The notes beneath the pieces are model-generated. The model saw nothing but the letters and a program-made list of their open reading frames with translations, did not search any database and was not told where the DNA came from. Shown in pieces: positions 34,823-45,301 of a DNA stretch of 64,000 nt (positions are counted from its first letter, which is position 1; each line of letters starts with the position of its first letter). Source of the stretch: Actinopolyspora halophila DSM 43834 (lineage in GTDB: Bacteria; Actinomycetota; Actinomycetes; Mycobacteriales; Pseudonocardiaceae); contig NZ_AQUI01000002.1 in the NCBI RefSeq assembly GCF_000371785.1, forward strand, positions 2,149,276 through 2,213,275. Reading direction: 5' to 3'. Both the position numbers and the translations under genes were made by a program.

Positions 34823-35821
34823 GTGGGCCACAACGAGAACCGTGAACTCGTGCCGCTCAAGTCCGATTTCGACGTCGTTTGGCGTGGATTTCGGCGATCG
34901 CAGGTGCAGTTCTACATCCAACAGACCGAGAGCGAAGTCCGGATGCTGACCGAGGACCGGGATTCCGCGCTCAGTCAGGTGTCCGAACTCAACGCACAGC
35001 TCGAACAGGCTCGTGAGGAAATCGAGTCGCTGCGCAGGCAATTGGACGATGTCTGCCGTACGCCGATCGACGAGTCCGCGCTGTCCGACCGGTTACGTCG
35101 GATGGTGCAGCTCGCCAACGACGAGTCCGCCGAGATCATCGCTTCCGCACGTGCGACCGCCGAGCACGAGTGGTCCCGTTCGGAGCAGGCCGCCTCCGAA
35201 CTCAGGAACAGGTACGAGCGGCTCGTCGCCGAGGCCGACGACTGGAGGAAGCAGGCGCAGGAGCAGCGTCAGGAAGCGCTCGAACAGACCAGCCGCGAGA
35301 TCGAGCGGATGGCGGCCGAGGCCGAACAGCACCGGCGCAAACAGGACCGCGAGGCCGAGCAGCGTCGCAACGAGATCGAGCACGACTTCGAGGTCTCGAT
35401 GGCCGCACGCCGGGAGGAGGCGATGCGGGAAATGGCCGAGCGCGACCAGGCGAGCAGAGCGGAAGCGGAACAGCGCATCAACGAGGCCGCGGCAGAGGCC
35501 GAACGCCGCACTCGGCGGGCGAACGAACAGGTCGAGGCGATGCGCCGACTGCGTCGCGGACTCGCCGAACAGGTTCGGACCGGACAGCGTCTGCTCGAGG
35601 AGGCCGAACCCTTCCTGGCCGCTTCGGTGACCGGAACGGAATCCCAGCACTCCGACGCTTACGTGTGGTCGGACTCGAGTGCGGAGCGGGAAGACGTGGA
35701 CGAAGTGGACCAGGTGGACGTTCCGAAGCAGCGTGCTCTCGAGAACGCTCCGGATCCTGCCGAGAACGCGGAGGACGGTGTGCTTTCCGGGACTTCCGGC
35801 GCGAGCGGGGAACCCGGCTGA
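34823..35821 (+). CDS. DivIVA-like long coiled-coil protein
   Basis: A 332-residue protein. The N-terminal FDVVWRGFRRSQVQFYIQQTESEVRMLTEDRD resembles the membrane-targeting and first coiled-coil part of DivIVA/Wag31-type proteins (F-x-x-x-x-RGY-x-x-x-V-x-x-x-L). A nearly continuous coiled coil follows (~residues 30-265) with DNESAEII-like and Arg/Glu/Gln-rich heptads, then an acidic, probably disordered C-terminus of ~65 residues. Such proteins act in polar growth, septation or cytoskeletal scaffolding in filamentous actinobacteria. There are no transmembrane segments. GTG 34823 has GGGGTGAG immediately upstream. Monocistronic. The family placement is moderate; a generic scaffold is possible. 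Confidence 0.75.
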   Translation: MGHNENRELVPLKSDFDVVWRGFRRSQVQFYIQQTESEVRMLTEDRDSALSQVSELNAQLEQAREEIESLRRQLDDVCRTPIDESALSDRLRRMVQLANDESAEIIASARATAEHEWSRSEQAASELRNRYERLVAEADDWRKQAQEQRQEALEQTSREIERMAAEAEQHRRKQDREAEQRRNEIEHDFEVSMAARREEAMREMAERDQASRAEAEQRINEAAAEAERRTRRANEQVEAMRRLRRGLAEQVRTGQRLLEEAEPFLAASVTGTESQHSDAYVWSDSSAEREDVDEVDQVDVPKQRALENAPDPAENAEDGVLSGTSGASGEPG

Positions 35822-36131
35822 GGAACCTGCCCGGCAACCGGATTCCGCAGTGGTTGCCTGCTCGTGCGGTGGAAAGACCGGAGAGGACGCGGAACTCCTG
35901 GCGCGCGGTGTCCGTTCGGAGTCGTTACGAGCGGACACCGGGCACGATCGGAGCCGCCGTGTTTCTCGCGGGACGCCGCTGTTCGCGGAGGACCCCCGCA
36001 GGCGAGAGCAGGCGGGGTTCCGCCGAGTGGGCATCCACGACAAGCTGAAGCGAACGAACCTCGATCGGAAACCGAGCGGACGCAAGTCCCGTAGCTGGGT
36101 CCGTCGACTCCCCGAACGGAAGGTGGTCGTC
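35822..36131 (+). other. Gene-free stretch
   Basis: No ORF here has coding character. A weak hairpin (GGCAACC at 35833-35839 with GGTTGCC at 35852-35858) may terminate the coiled-coil gene. The remainder should hold the promoter of the phosphotriesterase-like gene; I see no clear -10/-35. Confidence 0.5.
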
Positions 36132-37094
36132 GTGGTATCGACCCTGCGTGGTCCGGTGAGTCCCGAAAGTCTGGGACAGGTGCTCATGCACGAGCACGTC
36201 TTCGTGGTCGGGGAGGAACTGCGCCGCAATTCCCTCACCCCGTGGGACGAGCGGCATCGCGTCGAGGACGCGGTGGCCAAACTGCGCGAACTGCGCTCCG
36301 CGGGAGTCGGGACGATAGTCGACCCGACCGTGATCGGGCTCGGGCGGTACCTGCCGCGACTGCGGGAGGTCAACGACCGGGTCGATCTCAACATCGTCCC
36401 CGCCACCGGTGTCTACACCTACGACGACGTTCCACTGCAGTTCCGGTTCCGTGGCCCCGGACTCATGTTCGACGTCGCCGAACCGATGACCGAACTCTTC
36501 GTCGCGGAGCTCACCGAGGGAATCGCCGACACCGGCGTCAAGGCCGCGTTCCTCAAGTGCGCGATCGACAGCCCCGGACTGACCCCGGGGGTGGAACGGG
36601 TCATGCGTGCGGTGGCGGCGGCGCACCGCCGTACGGGTGCCCCGATCACGGTGCACACCCATCCGCACAACGGTTCGGGACGTACAGCCATGCGACTGCT
36701 GCGCTCCGAGGACGTGGACCTGACGAAGGTCGTCCTCGGGCACAGCGGGGACACCACGGATCTCGACTACCTGACGGAGCTGGCCGACGCGGGCTGCCTG
36801 CTGGGCATGGACCGTTTCGGCCTGGACGCCGTGCTGGGCTTCGAGCAGCGGGTGGACACCGTGGTTCGTCTCGTCCGGCGGGGTTATGCCACCAGCGTGG
36901 TGCTCTCACACGACACGTCCTGCTTCATCGACTGGTTCGGCGAGCAGGAGCGGGAGCGAGCCGCCCCGAACTGGCACTACCTGCACATCAGCCGGGAAGT
37001 GCTGCCCGCGCTGCGTGCCAGGGGAGTCACGGAGGAGCAGATCCACACCATGCTGGTGGACAACCCGCGAAAGTACTTCGCCGAAGCTCCGTGA
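36132..37094 (+). CDS. Phosphotriesterase-family metal hydrolase (putative lactonase)
   Basis: A 320-residue amidohydrolase-fold protein with the binuclear-metal ligands of phosphotriesterase: MHEHVFV (HxH on strand 1), FLKCAIDSPG (bridging carboxylated Lys), TVHTHPHN (His), LGHSGDTTD (His) and LSHDTSCF (Asp). Family members hydrolyse lactones or phosphotriesters; short actinobacterial members are mostly phosphotriesterase-like lactonases. GTG 36132 is supported by GGAAGG ~8 bases upstream, and HEH then falls at the expected ~20 residues from the start. Its substrate is unknown. A gamma-lactone substrate would feed 4-hydroxyacids to the 20-29 kb cluster, but there is no regulatory evidence for that link. 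Confidence 0.88.
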   Translation: MVSTLRGPVSPESLGQVLMHEHVFVVGEELRRNSLTPWDERHRVEDAVAKLRELRSAGVGTIVDPTVIGLGRYLPRLREVNDRVDLNIVPATGVYTYDDVPLQFRFRGPGLMFDVAEPMTELFVAELTEGIADTGVKAAFLKCAIDSPGLTPGVERVMRAVAAAHRRTGAPITVHTHPHNGSGRTAMRLLRSEDVDLTKVVLGHSGDTTDLDYLTELADAGCLLGMDRFGLDAVLGFEQRVDTVVRLVRRGYATSVVLSHDTSCFIDWFGEQERERAAPNWHYLHISREVLPALRARGVTEEQIHTMLVDNPRKYFAEAP

Positions 37095-37125
37095 CCCACT
37101 CCCGGTCGCAGGCGGTGTTCGCCGG

Positions 37126-37626
37126 TCACGTCTCGTGCTGCGCTCTCGGGGTCGCCACGGCCTCGAGAGCGGCTCGCCCCGCGTCCGCGTCCTTCCACGT
37201 TCCCCGGAAGCGGAGCACGGCGATCGCCGAGGTCCTGAGCTCGACGCCCTCCCCGGACAACAGCCCGACCATTTCCTGCAGGCCGGGGTTGTGGGCGATC
37301 AACACGGCCGTACGGATCTCGTCAGTGAGGTCGTGGACCACTTCCAGCAGCCCGCCGACGTCCGCGTCGTACATCCGGCGGTCGAAAAACACCCCGGGGG
37401 AGTCGTCGATCTCGGAAAGTGCCAGCTCACTGGTTCGACGTGCTCTGGCGGCCGTGGAGCACATCACGCGATCGACGGTGTAACCGTGTTCCCGCAACCA
37501 GGAACCCACCAGCGGAGCCTCGGTCCGGCCGCGTTCGGCCAGCGGGCGTTCGTGGTCTCCTGTCGAGGAGTGCCGGTCCGCCTTCGCGTGACGAAGCAGA
37601 ATCAGCCGTCGTTCCTCTCGGTTCAT
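37126..37626 (-). CDS. SixA-like histidine phosphatase
   Basis: A 166-residue histidine-phosphatase-superfamily protein. The catalytic phospho-accepting His is in ILLRHAKADR (RHG-type motif, here RHAK as in SixA). The second Arg lies in MCSTAARARRTSEL, and the second His in LIAHNPGLQEMV. SixA enzymes remove phosphate from phosphohistidine on signalling phosphotransfer proteins; many actinobacterial relatives have other small phosphoester substrates. Cytosolic. It converges on the phosphotriesterase-like gene with ~30 bases between stops. Confidence 0.88.
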   Translation of the reverse strand: MNREERRLILLRHAKADRHSSTGDHERPLAERGRTEAPLVGSWLREHGYTVDRVMCSTAARARRTSELALSEIDDSPGVFFDRRMYDADVGGLLEVVHDLTDEIRTAVLIAHNPGLQEMVGLLSGEGVELRTSAIAVLRFRGTWKDADAGRAALEAVATPRAQHET

Positions 37627-37680
37627 GCCGTGTACTCCGTTCGCGGGATCCGGGCACCACGGACCGGTGCCGTGCTCCGA

Positions 37681-37723
37681 AAACTTCTGACGAAGGGTTC
37701 GTCCGGTCCGGGGACTTCGAGCC
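37681..37723. repeat. Dispersed intergenic repeat, copy A
   Basis: A 43-bp segment starting AAACTTCTGACGAAGGG and ending CTTCGAGCC closely matches 52177-52220 (about 80% by eye, with small gaps). It contains a short hairpin GACGAA-GGG-TTCGTC. Both copies are intergenic. Confidence 0.5.
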
Positions 37724-37882
37724 CTGGAAGCGCGTGGCTCGGGGTGCGTGAGTCGGATGCATCGTACGCAGGAAGGGGACGTGGTCTCGGTGCCTGTTCG
37801 AGGTCTCCCGCGACGCTCCCGAAGCGCCGGCTCACGTGCCGGCCTCGGCCCCTGTACAAAGTTTCATCACGAGTCCAAGGGG

Positions 37883-38275
37883 TCAGGTCAGCGCGCTCGG
37901 GTCGGCGGGAACGTCGACGGCGTGCTCACGCAGCGAGTCCAACGGCACCACCTCGACCGCCCTTTCGTGGGTGGCCGCCAACACCACGGGAGGTGCCGCT
38001 CCCGCCCGGTAGGCTTCCAGCCAGCGTGCGGCACACACGCACCAACGGTCCCCGGCCTGCAGTCCGGCGAAGCCGTACTGCGGGAGGGCGGTGGTGAGGT
38101 CGTTGCCCGCTTCCCGTTGCTGTTCGAGGAATTCCCTGGTCACCACGGCGCACACCGAGTGGTTGCCGGTGTCCTCCGGGGCGGAGGTGCAGCACCCGTC
38201 GCGGTAGAAGCCGGTCACCGGATCGGTGCCGCACTGTTCGAGTGGTTCGCCGAGTACATTGCGTTCATCGGTCAT
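37883..38275 (-). CDS. DUF2237 family protein
   Basis: A 130-residue protein of the DUF2237 family, small proteins with conserved cysteines. It opens NVLGEPLEQCGTDPVTGFYRDGCC, continues HSVCAVVTREFLEQQREAGNDL and contains the typical GLQAGDRWCVCAARW. The pattern of Cys and aromatic residues suggests a metal or redox role, but function is unknown. ATG 38275 is where family members start. The ribosome binding site is weak (TGGGAAC). The 444 bases between this gene and the divergent muramidase gene (38276-38719) hold a candidate promoter near 38650 and otherwise nothing I recognise. Confidence 0.88.
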   Translation of the reverse strand: MTDERNVLGEPLEQCGTDPVTGFYRDGCCTSAPEDTGNHSVCAVVTREFLEQQREAGNDLTTALPQYGFAGLQAGDRWCVCAARWLEAYRAGAAPPVVLAATHERAVEVVPLDSLREHAVDVPADPSALT

Positions 38276-38649
38276 GTTCCCAGGATGACAGTTTTGCCCA
38301 CACGGATCACCGGATGCGTGGAGTGCGTTTCCGGTCGAGGGGTCGGGACCCCTCGAGTGGGTAACTCGGCCATCGACGTGCGGGGCCGCGCCCCGGTGCG
38401 GCGGGGCTTCCGAGCAGCGCTCAACGACGCGTGCCACGCTGCCCGACGAGGCATCCACCGCCCGCACCGGGATGTCCCGTTTCCGCGTCGGCGGACACTC
38501 GATTCGCACGAACCGCTCCGGTAGGAGCACCGGGCGGCGGGCCGGGGTGTAGGACTCGGCGCGTCGTGATACCCCGCGTTGGTAGTCAGTTGAGGCGATC
38601 GAGAACACGTACTGTTTTCGAGTGACTTCTGCTCGTGGCCCGAGGGGGC

Positions 38650-38669
38650 TAATCTAGGTAGTCGACTAC
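38650..38669 (+). promoter_or_regulatory. Candidate -10 element with adjoining palindrome before the muramidase gene
   Basis: TAATCT (38650-38655) resembles a -10 element, and the perfect palindrome GTAGTCGACTAC (38658-38669) follows at once, where a repressor would block the transcription start ~55 bases before the GTG at 38720. Confidence 0.3.
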
Positions 38670-38719
38670 GTGTTTTCCGGCGGTTACGTGCACGGTAAGT
38701 GCTGGGAGTCTGGGGACCT

Positions 38720-40192
38720 GTGAATCCCCCCGGCCAAAATACTCCCGAAGAAGAACCCCGAGAATCGGTCGGCTCTTCGGAGCCGGCGGACGCCACCGAG
38801 CGTCGGACGTCCCCGGAGCGCCCCCCGAACGCCCCGGGCGACGAGACCTTCCGGCAGCGCGCGGCGCGACGCACCGAACGGTTCGCGCACGAAACCGCCG
38901 AGTGGGCACGTCCTGCCGCTCAGCGCACCGGTGACCGGATCGTGCGCTTGGTTCGACGGTTCCTGGCGCTGTTGGCGACACTGACCGAACGAGCCGTGCA
39001 GTGGCTCTCCCCGCGGATGCGCCGCGTCCACGAGAGGTTGGTGCCGTTCGTCGAGCGTGCCCGCGACGGGCTCTCGCCCGCGGTACGCCGCGTTCGACAG
39101 TGGCTGAGCCCCGCGGTCGAACGACTCGCGGAATGGTGCGCGCCCGCCGCCCGAAAGGTCCGGCAGCGGCTCGCTCCGGCGATGGAGCGCGCCAGGACCC
39201 GGATCGAGCCGCATCTCTCCCGGTTGCGCGCGAAGCTGCCGGCAACCGGAGGCAGGCACAGGGTGTCCCCCCGCGCGCGTTCCGTCCAGCTGACCGCCGC
39301 GGCCACCGCGGTGGGTGTGCTGGCCATCATCGTGGGCACAGCCGGCCAGGGAACCGGCGGGCAGACGACCACTCCGGCCGCGCACACGGTCGACATCCCT
39401 TCCCAGGAGCGGACCCAGGCGGACGACCCCGGCGTGCTGAGTGCTCCGGCTCCCGGCAAGGACGACGGATCGGACAAGAGCTCTGGCAAGAGTTCGGAGG
39501 GCAGCGAGAGGCAGTCCCGCTCGGAGAGCAGGATCTCCCCTGAAGCTGCCGCGGCGATCGGTCCGAACGCCAGCGGCATCGACGTGTCCAACCACAACGG
39601 GTCCATCGACTGGAACCGGGTGGCGGCATCCGGGCAGCAGTACGCCTTCGTGCTGGCCACCGACGGCGGGAACTTCACGAACCCGATGTTCCAGCAGCAG
39701 TTCCAGGGGGCCAAGGACGCGGGCATGCTCGCGGGCGCCTACCACTTCGGCAGGCCGAACGGATCGGCCGTCGCGCAGGCCGACCGGCTGATGAACAACA
39801 TGGGGTCGGTGAACGACGGCCGCACCCTGCCGCCGGTGCTCGACCTGGAGGTGTCGCCGAACACCGGCGGGTGCTACGGCAAGACGACGGGGCAGATGCA
39901 CGCCTGGACCCAGGCGTTCCTCGACCGCGTGAAGTCGCAGACCGGCCAGCAGGGCATCGTCTACGCCAGTCCCTCGTTCTGGAGCAACTGCATGGACAGT
40001 TCCCAGGCCTTCGCTGACAACCCGCTGTGGCTGGCCTCCTACGGTGTTTCCCAGCCGAGCGTGCCCGGTGGCTGGAGCAACTACTCGTTCTGGCAGTACA
40101 CCAACAAGGGCACCGTCCCGGGCATCAGCGGACCCGTGGACATGAACCGGTTCCAGGGCAGTGGTTCCGATCTGCTCCGACTCACCAAGTGA
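38720..40192 (+). CDS. Membrane-anchored GH25 muramidase with cytoplasmic 11-residue repeats
   Basis: A 490-residue type II membrane protein. Residues 1-94 are charged and probably disordered. Residues 95-171 are seven tandem 11-residue repeats with Pro at position 4 (WLSPRMRRVHE, RLVPFVERARD, GLSPAVRRVRQ, WLSPAVERLAE and so on), predicted amphipathic helices. One transmembrane helix (~190-210) and a Ser/Lys-rich linker follow. The C-terminal ~200 residues are a GH25 lysozyme-type domain (GIDVSNHNGSIDW, LPPVLDLEVS with the catalytic acids) that cuts peptidoglycan outside the cell. Start GTG 38720 is preceded by GGGGAC; an in-frame GTG at 38699 is possible. A terminator follows. Confidence 0.9.
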   Translation: MNPPGQNTPEEEPRESVGSSEPADATERRTSPERPPNAPGDETFRQRAARRTERFAHETAEWARPAAQRTGDRIVRLVRRFLALLATLTERAVQWLSPRMRRVHERLVPFVERARDGLSPAVRRVRQWLSPAVERLAEWCAPAARKVRQRLAPAMERARTRIEPHLSRLRAKLPATGGRHRVSPRARSVQLTAAATAVGVLAIIVGTAGQGTGGQTTTPAAHTVDIPSQERTQADDPGVLSAPAPGKDDGSDKSSGKSSEGSERQSRSESRISPEAAAAIGPNASGIDVSNHNGSIDWNRVAASGQQYAFVLATDGGNFTNPMFQQQFQGAKDAGMLAGAYHFGRPNGSAVAQADRLMNNMGSVNDGRTLPPVLDLEVSPNTGGCYGKTTGQMHAWTQAFLDRVKSQTGQQGIVYASPSFWSNCMDSSQAFADNPLWLASYGVSQPSVPGGWSNYSFWQYTNKGTVPGISGPVDMNRFQGSGSDLLRLTK

Positions 40193-40210
40193 TCCCGGAC
40201 CGGGAATTCT

Positions 40211-40248
40211 CGTGGGGCGCTCACCGGATGGTGGGCGCCCCACGTTTT
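40211..40248 (+). terminator. Rho-independent terminator after the muramidase gene
   Basis: A stem of CGTGGGGCGC (40211-40220) with GCGCCCCACG (40235-40244), extended inward by CACC/GGTG around GGAT, is followed by TTTT. Confidence 0.88.
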
Positions 40249-40439
40249 CGTGCGTGCCCTCGCGACGGTGTTCGCGGTCGCTTTCGGGAGGTGCGCACGG
40301 CCGACCCGGTGGAGTTCCGGCCCTGTTCCCAGGAGGGTGACCGGTTCGAGTTACTACCGGGTAAGCTTAGCCCGGTTCCGGGACCGAAACACGTTTCGGT
40401 TCGCCGGTCCCGTGATGTTCCGGGTACGTGAGGTGAATC

Positions 40440-41678
40440 GTGCGAATCGCTCTGCTGTCCTACCGAAGCAAGCCGCACAGCGGCGGGCAGGGGATCTATG
40501 TTCGTCACCTCAGCAGGGGGCTGGCCGAACTGGGGCACGAGGTGGAGGTCTTCTCCGGACAACCCTATCCGGAACTGGACCGGGGAGTGCGCCTGACCAA
40601 GGTCCCCAGTCTCGACCTCTACCGTGAGCCGGATCCCTTCCGCACGCCGCACCCTCGTGAACTGCGCGGTCCGCTCGACCTCGCGGAGCTGGGCATCATG
40701 TGGACGGCGGGGTTCCCCGAACCACTCACCTTCAGCCTGCGCGCCGCGCGGATACTGCGCGACAGGGCCCACGAGTTCGACGTCGTGCACGACAACCAGT
40801 CCCTGGGGTACGGGCTGCTCGGCCTGCGCCGCGCGGGGATCCCGCTGGTCGCCACCGTGCACCACCCGATCACGCACGACCGACGCGTGGACCTGGAGGC
40901 GGCCGGTGGCTGGCGCAAGCTGACCCTGCGGCGCTGGTACGGCTTCCTGCGCATGCAGCGGCGCGTGGCCCGGCGGGTCCCGCGGGTGCTGACCGTTTCG
41001 CGGTCCTCGGCCGAGGACATCGTCAACGACTTCGGGGTGCCCGAGGACAACCTGCGGGTCGTTCCGCTCGGGGTCGATTCCGAGGTCTTCCGGCCACCGG
41101 AGCGGCCACGCACGCCCGGCAGGATCGTCGCCATGGCCAGCGCCGACACCCCGATGAAGGGGATCGACACTCTTCTCGAGGCGGTGGCCAAGCTGCGCAC
41201 CGAGCGTTCGGTCGAGCTGGTGCTGGTTTCCAACCCCGTCCGGGGAGGTCCGACCGAGAGGCTGATCGAGGAGCTGGGGATCGGCGACATCGTCCACACG
41301 GTCAGCGGACTTACCGACACCCGATTGGCCGAGTTGTTCGGTTCGGCCGAGATCGCCTGCGTCCCCTCGCTGTACGAGGGGTTCTCGCTGCCGACCGTCG
41401 AGGCCATGGCCTGTGGCACTCCGTTGGTGGCCAGTCGCGCCGGCGCGATTCCCGAGGTGGTCGGAACCGACGGGACCACGGCCGAGCTGGTGCCGCCCGC
41501 CGACGTGGAGGCGCTGGCCGGAGGCCTCGGTGCCCTGCTCGACGACCCGGACAAGAGGGCAGCGCTGGGGCGAGCCGGTCGATCTCGGGTTCTCGCACGT
41601 TACAGCTGGGCTTCGGTGGCCGCGGCCACGGTCGACTGCTACGCCGAAGCCATCGAATCGAGCAGGAAAGGGCAGTGA
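40440..41678 (+). CDS. Glycosyltransferase family 4 (GT-B)
   Basis: A 412-residue GT-B retaining glycosyltransferase. The N-terminal acceptor domain begins MRIALLSYRSKPHSGGQGIYVRHLSRGL with the Gly-rich loop. The donor domain contains VPLGVDSEVFRPP, PMKGIDTLLEAV and the E-x7-E motif in PSLYEGFSLPTVEAMACGTPLV. It transfers a sugar from a nucleotide donor to an unknown acceptor, perhaps a lipid or cell-envelope glycan. GTG 40440 begins directly with the family start. It heads a three-gene operon (5-base gap to the methyltransferase, which overlaps the third gene). Confidence 0.9.
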   Translation: MRIALLSYRSKPHSGGQGIYVRHLSRGLAELGHEVEVFSGQPYPELDRGVRLTKVPSLDLYREPDPFRTPHPRELRGPLDLAELGIMWTAGFPEPLTFSLRAARILRDRAHEFDVVHDNQSLGYGLLGLRRAGIPLVATVHHPITHDRRVDLEAAGGWRKLTLRRWYGFLRMQRRVARRVPRVLTVSRSSAEDIVNDFGVPEDNLRVVPLGVDSEVFRPPERPRTPGRIVAMASADTPMKGIDTLLEAVAKLRTERSVELVLVSNPVRGGPTERLIEELGIGDIVHTVSGLTDTRLAELFGSAEIACVPSLYEGFSLPTVEAMACGTPLVASRAGAIPEVVGTDGTTAELVPPADVEALAGGLGALLDDPDKRAALGRAGRSRVLARYSWASVAAATVDCYAEAIESSRKGQ

Positions 41679-41682
41679 GGCT

Positions 41683-42403
41683 TTGCTGACGGTGGATTTC
41701 GACACGCTCGGGGTGCGACCGGGCCAACGGGTGCTGGATCTGGGGTGCGGCGCGGGGCGTCACGCCTTCGAGCTCTACCGCCGGGGACTGCGCGTGGTCG
41801 CCTTCGACCACGCGGAGCAGGACCTCGCCGAGGTGTCGGCGATGTTCGGTGCCATGGAGCAGGAGGGCGAGGTGCCGGACGGAGCGGAAGCCACCACCGT
41901 GCAGGGCGACGCCCTCGACCTGCCGTTCCCGGACGAGTCCTTCGATCACGTGATCGCCTCGGAGATCCTCGAGCACATTCCCGCCGACGACAAGGTCATG
42001 CACGAGCTGGTCCGCGTGCTCAAGCCGGGCGGGCGCGTCTCGGTGACCGTGCCCAGCCGGTTTCCGGAGCGGGTGTGCTGGGCGCTGTCCGAGCGGTACC
42101 ACGACGTCGAGGGCGGGCACGTGCGGATCTACCGCAGGGCCCAGCTGTTCGACCGGTTGCGGGCCGCCGGGCTGCGCCCGGTCCACCACCACTACGCGCA
42201 CGCGCTGCACTCCCCGTACTGGTGGTTGAAGTGCGCGGTCGGGGTGGAACGCACCGACCATCCGTTGACCGGGCTCTACCACCGCATGCTGGTGTGGGAC
42301 ATGCTGAGCGCCCCGTGGTTGACCCGGACGTTGGAGCGGTTGCTGAACCCGGTGCTGGGCAAGAGCGTGGTCACCTACCTGTACAAGCCCGCGGGGGTGG
42401 CAG

Positions 42404-42411
<8 letters not shown>
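41683..42411 (+). CDS. SAM-dependent methyltransferase (class I)
   Basis: A 242-residue class I methyltransferase. Motif I is RVLDLGCGAGRHAFEL, motif II VVAFDHAEQDL, the post-I acidic segment VQGDALDLPFPDESFD, and motif IV EILEHIPADDKVMHELVRVLKPGG. The C-terminal helical part has many His and aromatic residues (HHHYAHALHSPYWWLK). TTG 41683 is chosen because homologues start LLTVDFDxLG; an in-frame GTG at 41692 is the alternative. It is encoded between a GT4 and an alpha/alpha-toroid protein, so a methylated sugar or lipid-linked sugar is a reasonable product. Confidence 0.88.
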
Positions 42412-44296
<1,885 letters not shown>

Positions 44297-44331
44297 TCAC
44301 GGCGGTGGGTACCGGACGTACCTGTGCTCGT

Positions 44332-44883
44332 TCAGGACGGCGGGACGGGGCCGTCGAAGTCGGCGCGCCTGAGCCGGAAGACCTGCAGGTGCAGCCCGTA
44401 GTACTTCGTGGTCTCGCCCACCCAGTCCATGCCGATGTTGCGTGCCGTGGCCATGGCCCGCGAGTTCGCGGCCCGCGCCACGGCGAAGACCTCGTCGACC
44501 TCCTGGGCGAAGGCCCAGCCGAGCAGTGCGCGGGCTCCTTCGGTGGCGTAGCCCCTGCCCCACTCGTCCTGGCGCACCTGCCAGCGGATCTCGAGGTCCT
44601 CCTCGTAGGGAGGCAGCAACCGGAGGCCGAGGCCTCCCACCAGGACGTTGTCGGAGCGACGCACCATGGCCCACCGCCCGGTGGGAGGGGCCAGGTTGGG
44701 GGCGGCCTCGACCCAGGCGTCCAGTACCGCGCGCATCGCGTTCAGATCGGTGACCCGCTGCATGACCGGAGTGAGCCACACGGCGATCTCGGGGTCGCCG
44801 TAGATGCGGAAGGCCGACTCGGCGTCCTCGACGGACCAGTCACGTATCAGCAGTCGTTCGGTTTCCAGCGACAACGACGCCAT
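44332..44883 (-). CDS. GNAT family N-acetyltransferase (RimJ/RimL-like)
   Basis: A 183-residue GNAT protein. The opening LETERLLIRDWSVEDAESAF is the RimJ/RimL-type first strand and helix. The acetyl-CoA pyrophosphate loop is RQDEWGRGYATEGARALLGWAF, followed by VARAANSRAMATARNIGM, typical for N-terminal alanine or small-molecule acetylation. Acceptor unknown. Cytosolic and monocistronic. Confidence 0.88.
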   Translation of the reverse strand: MASLSLETERLLIRDWSVEDAESAFRIYGDPEIAVWLTPVMQRVTDLNAMRAVLDAWVEAAPNLAPPTGRWAMVRRSDNVLVGGLGLRLLPPYEEDLEIRWQVRQDEWGRGYATEGARALLGWAFAQEVDEVFAVARAANSRAMATARNIGMDWVGETTKYYGLHLQVFRLRRADFDGPVPPS

Positions 44884-44968
44884 ACCGCCACGCTACCCCT
44901 GGTGGGGCCGCGCGGCTGGCCGGTTGCGGGACCGTTGTCCGGGTGGAGTTCCGGCTGCGGTCCGCTGC

Positions 44969-45090
44969 TCAGGCCCGGTCGAAGCTGGCGCGACGGGTGG
45001 CGCTCAGGAAGCTGTTCCAGCGGGGCCGCGCGTCGCGCCCGGTGTGGTTGTCCGAGGAACGAACCGGGGGATCGGAGAGGTCCGGAAATC
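44969..45090 (-). pseudogene. Remnant of a DUF397 gene (C-terminal fragment)
   Basis: Read on the minus strand and ending with TGA at 44971-44969, the frame encodes RPRWNSFLSATRRASFDRA, the standard C-terminus of DUF397 proteins, preceded by SDNHTGRDA. The conserved N-terminal half (W-RKSS-S-x-GGNCVEVA) and a start codon are missing upstream. The equivalent segment in the intact gene at 45909-46202 is RPHWNSFLEAVRRG. The rest of 44884-45301 shows no gene I can support. Confidence 0.65.
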
Positions 45091-45301
45091 GTAAGATCCG
45101 GGAAGGTCGTGTGAGGGTGCGTTCATGGTCAATCAACCGGACGACATCGCCGGGATGAGGTGCACGCGGTGCTCGTCGAACCGACCGGGGTGGTCAACAC
45201 GGGTGACGCGGAAAGTTCCCTGACCGCCGAGTACGACGACTCGCTGACCTGATCGGCGGATTCCCCGGAGTCACGCGGTAGGAGGTGGGACGAGCCGATT
45301 C

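Noticed and set aside
45124-45251. Short plus-strand frame beginning ATGGTCAATC
   Set aside because: About 40 codons without domain or convincing ribosome binding site; the frame lies between a DUF397 remnant and the YdeI-like gene and may be decayed sequence.
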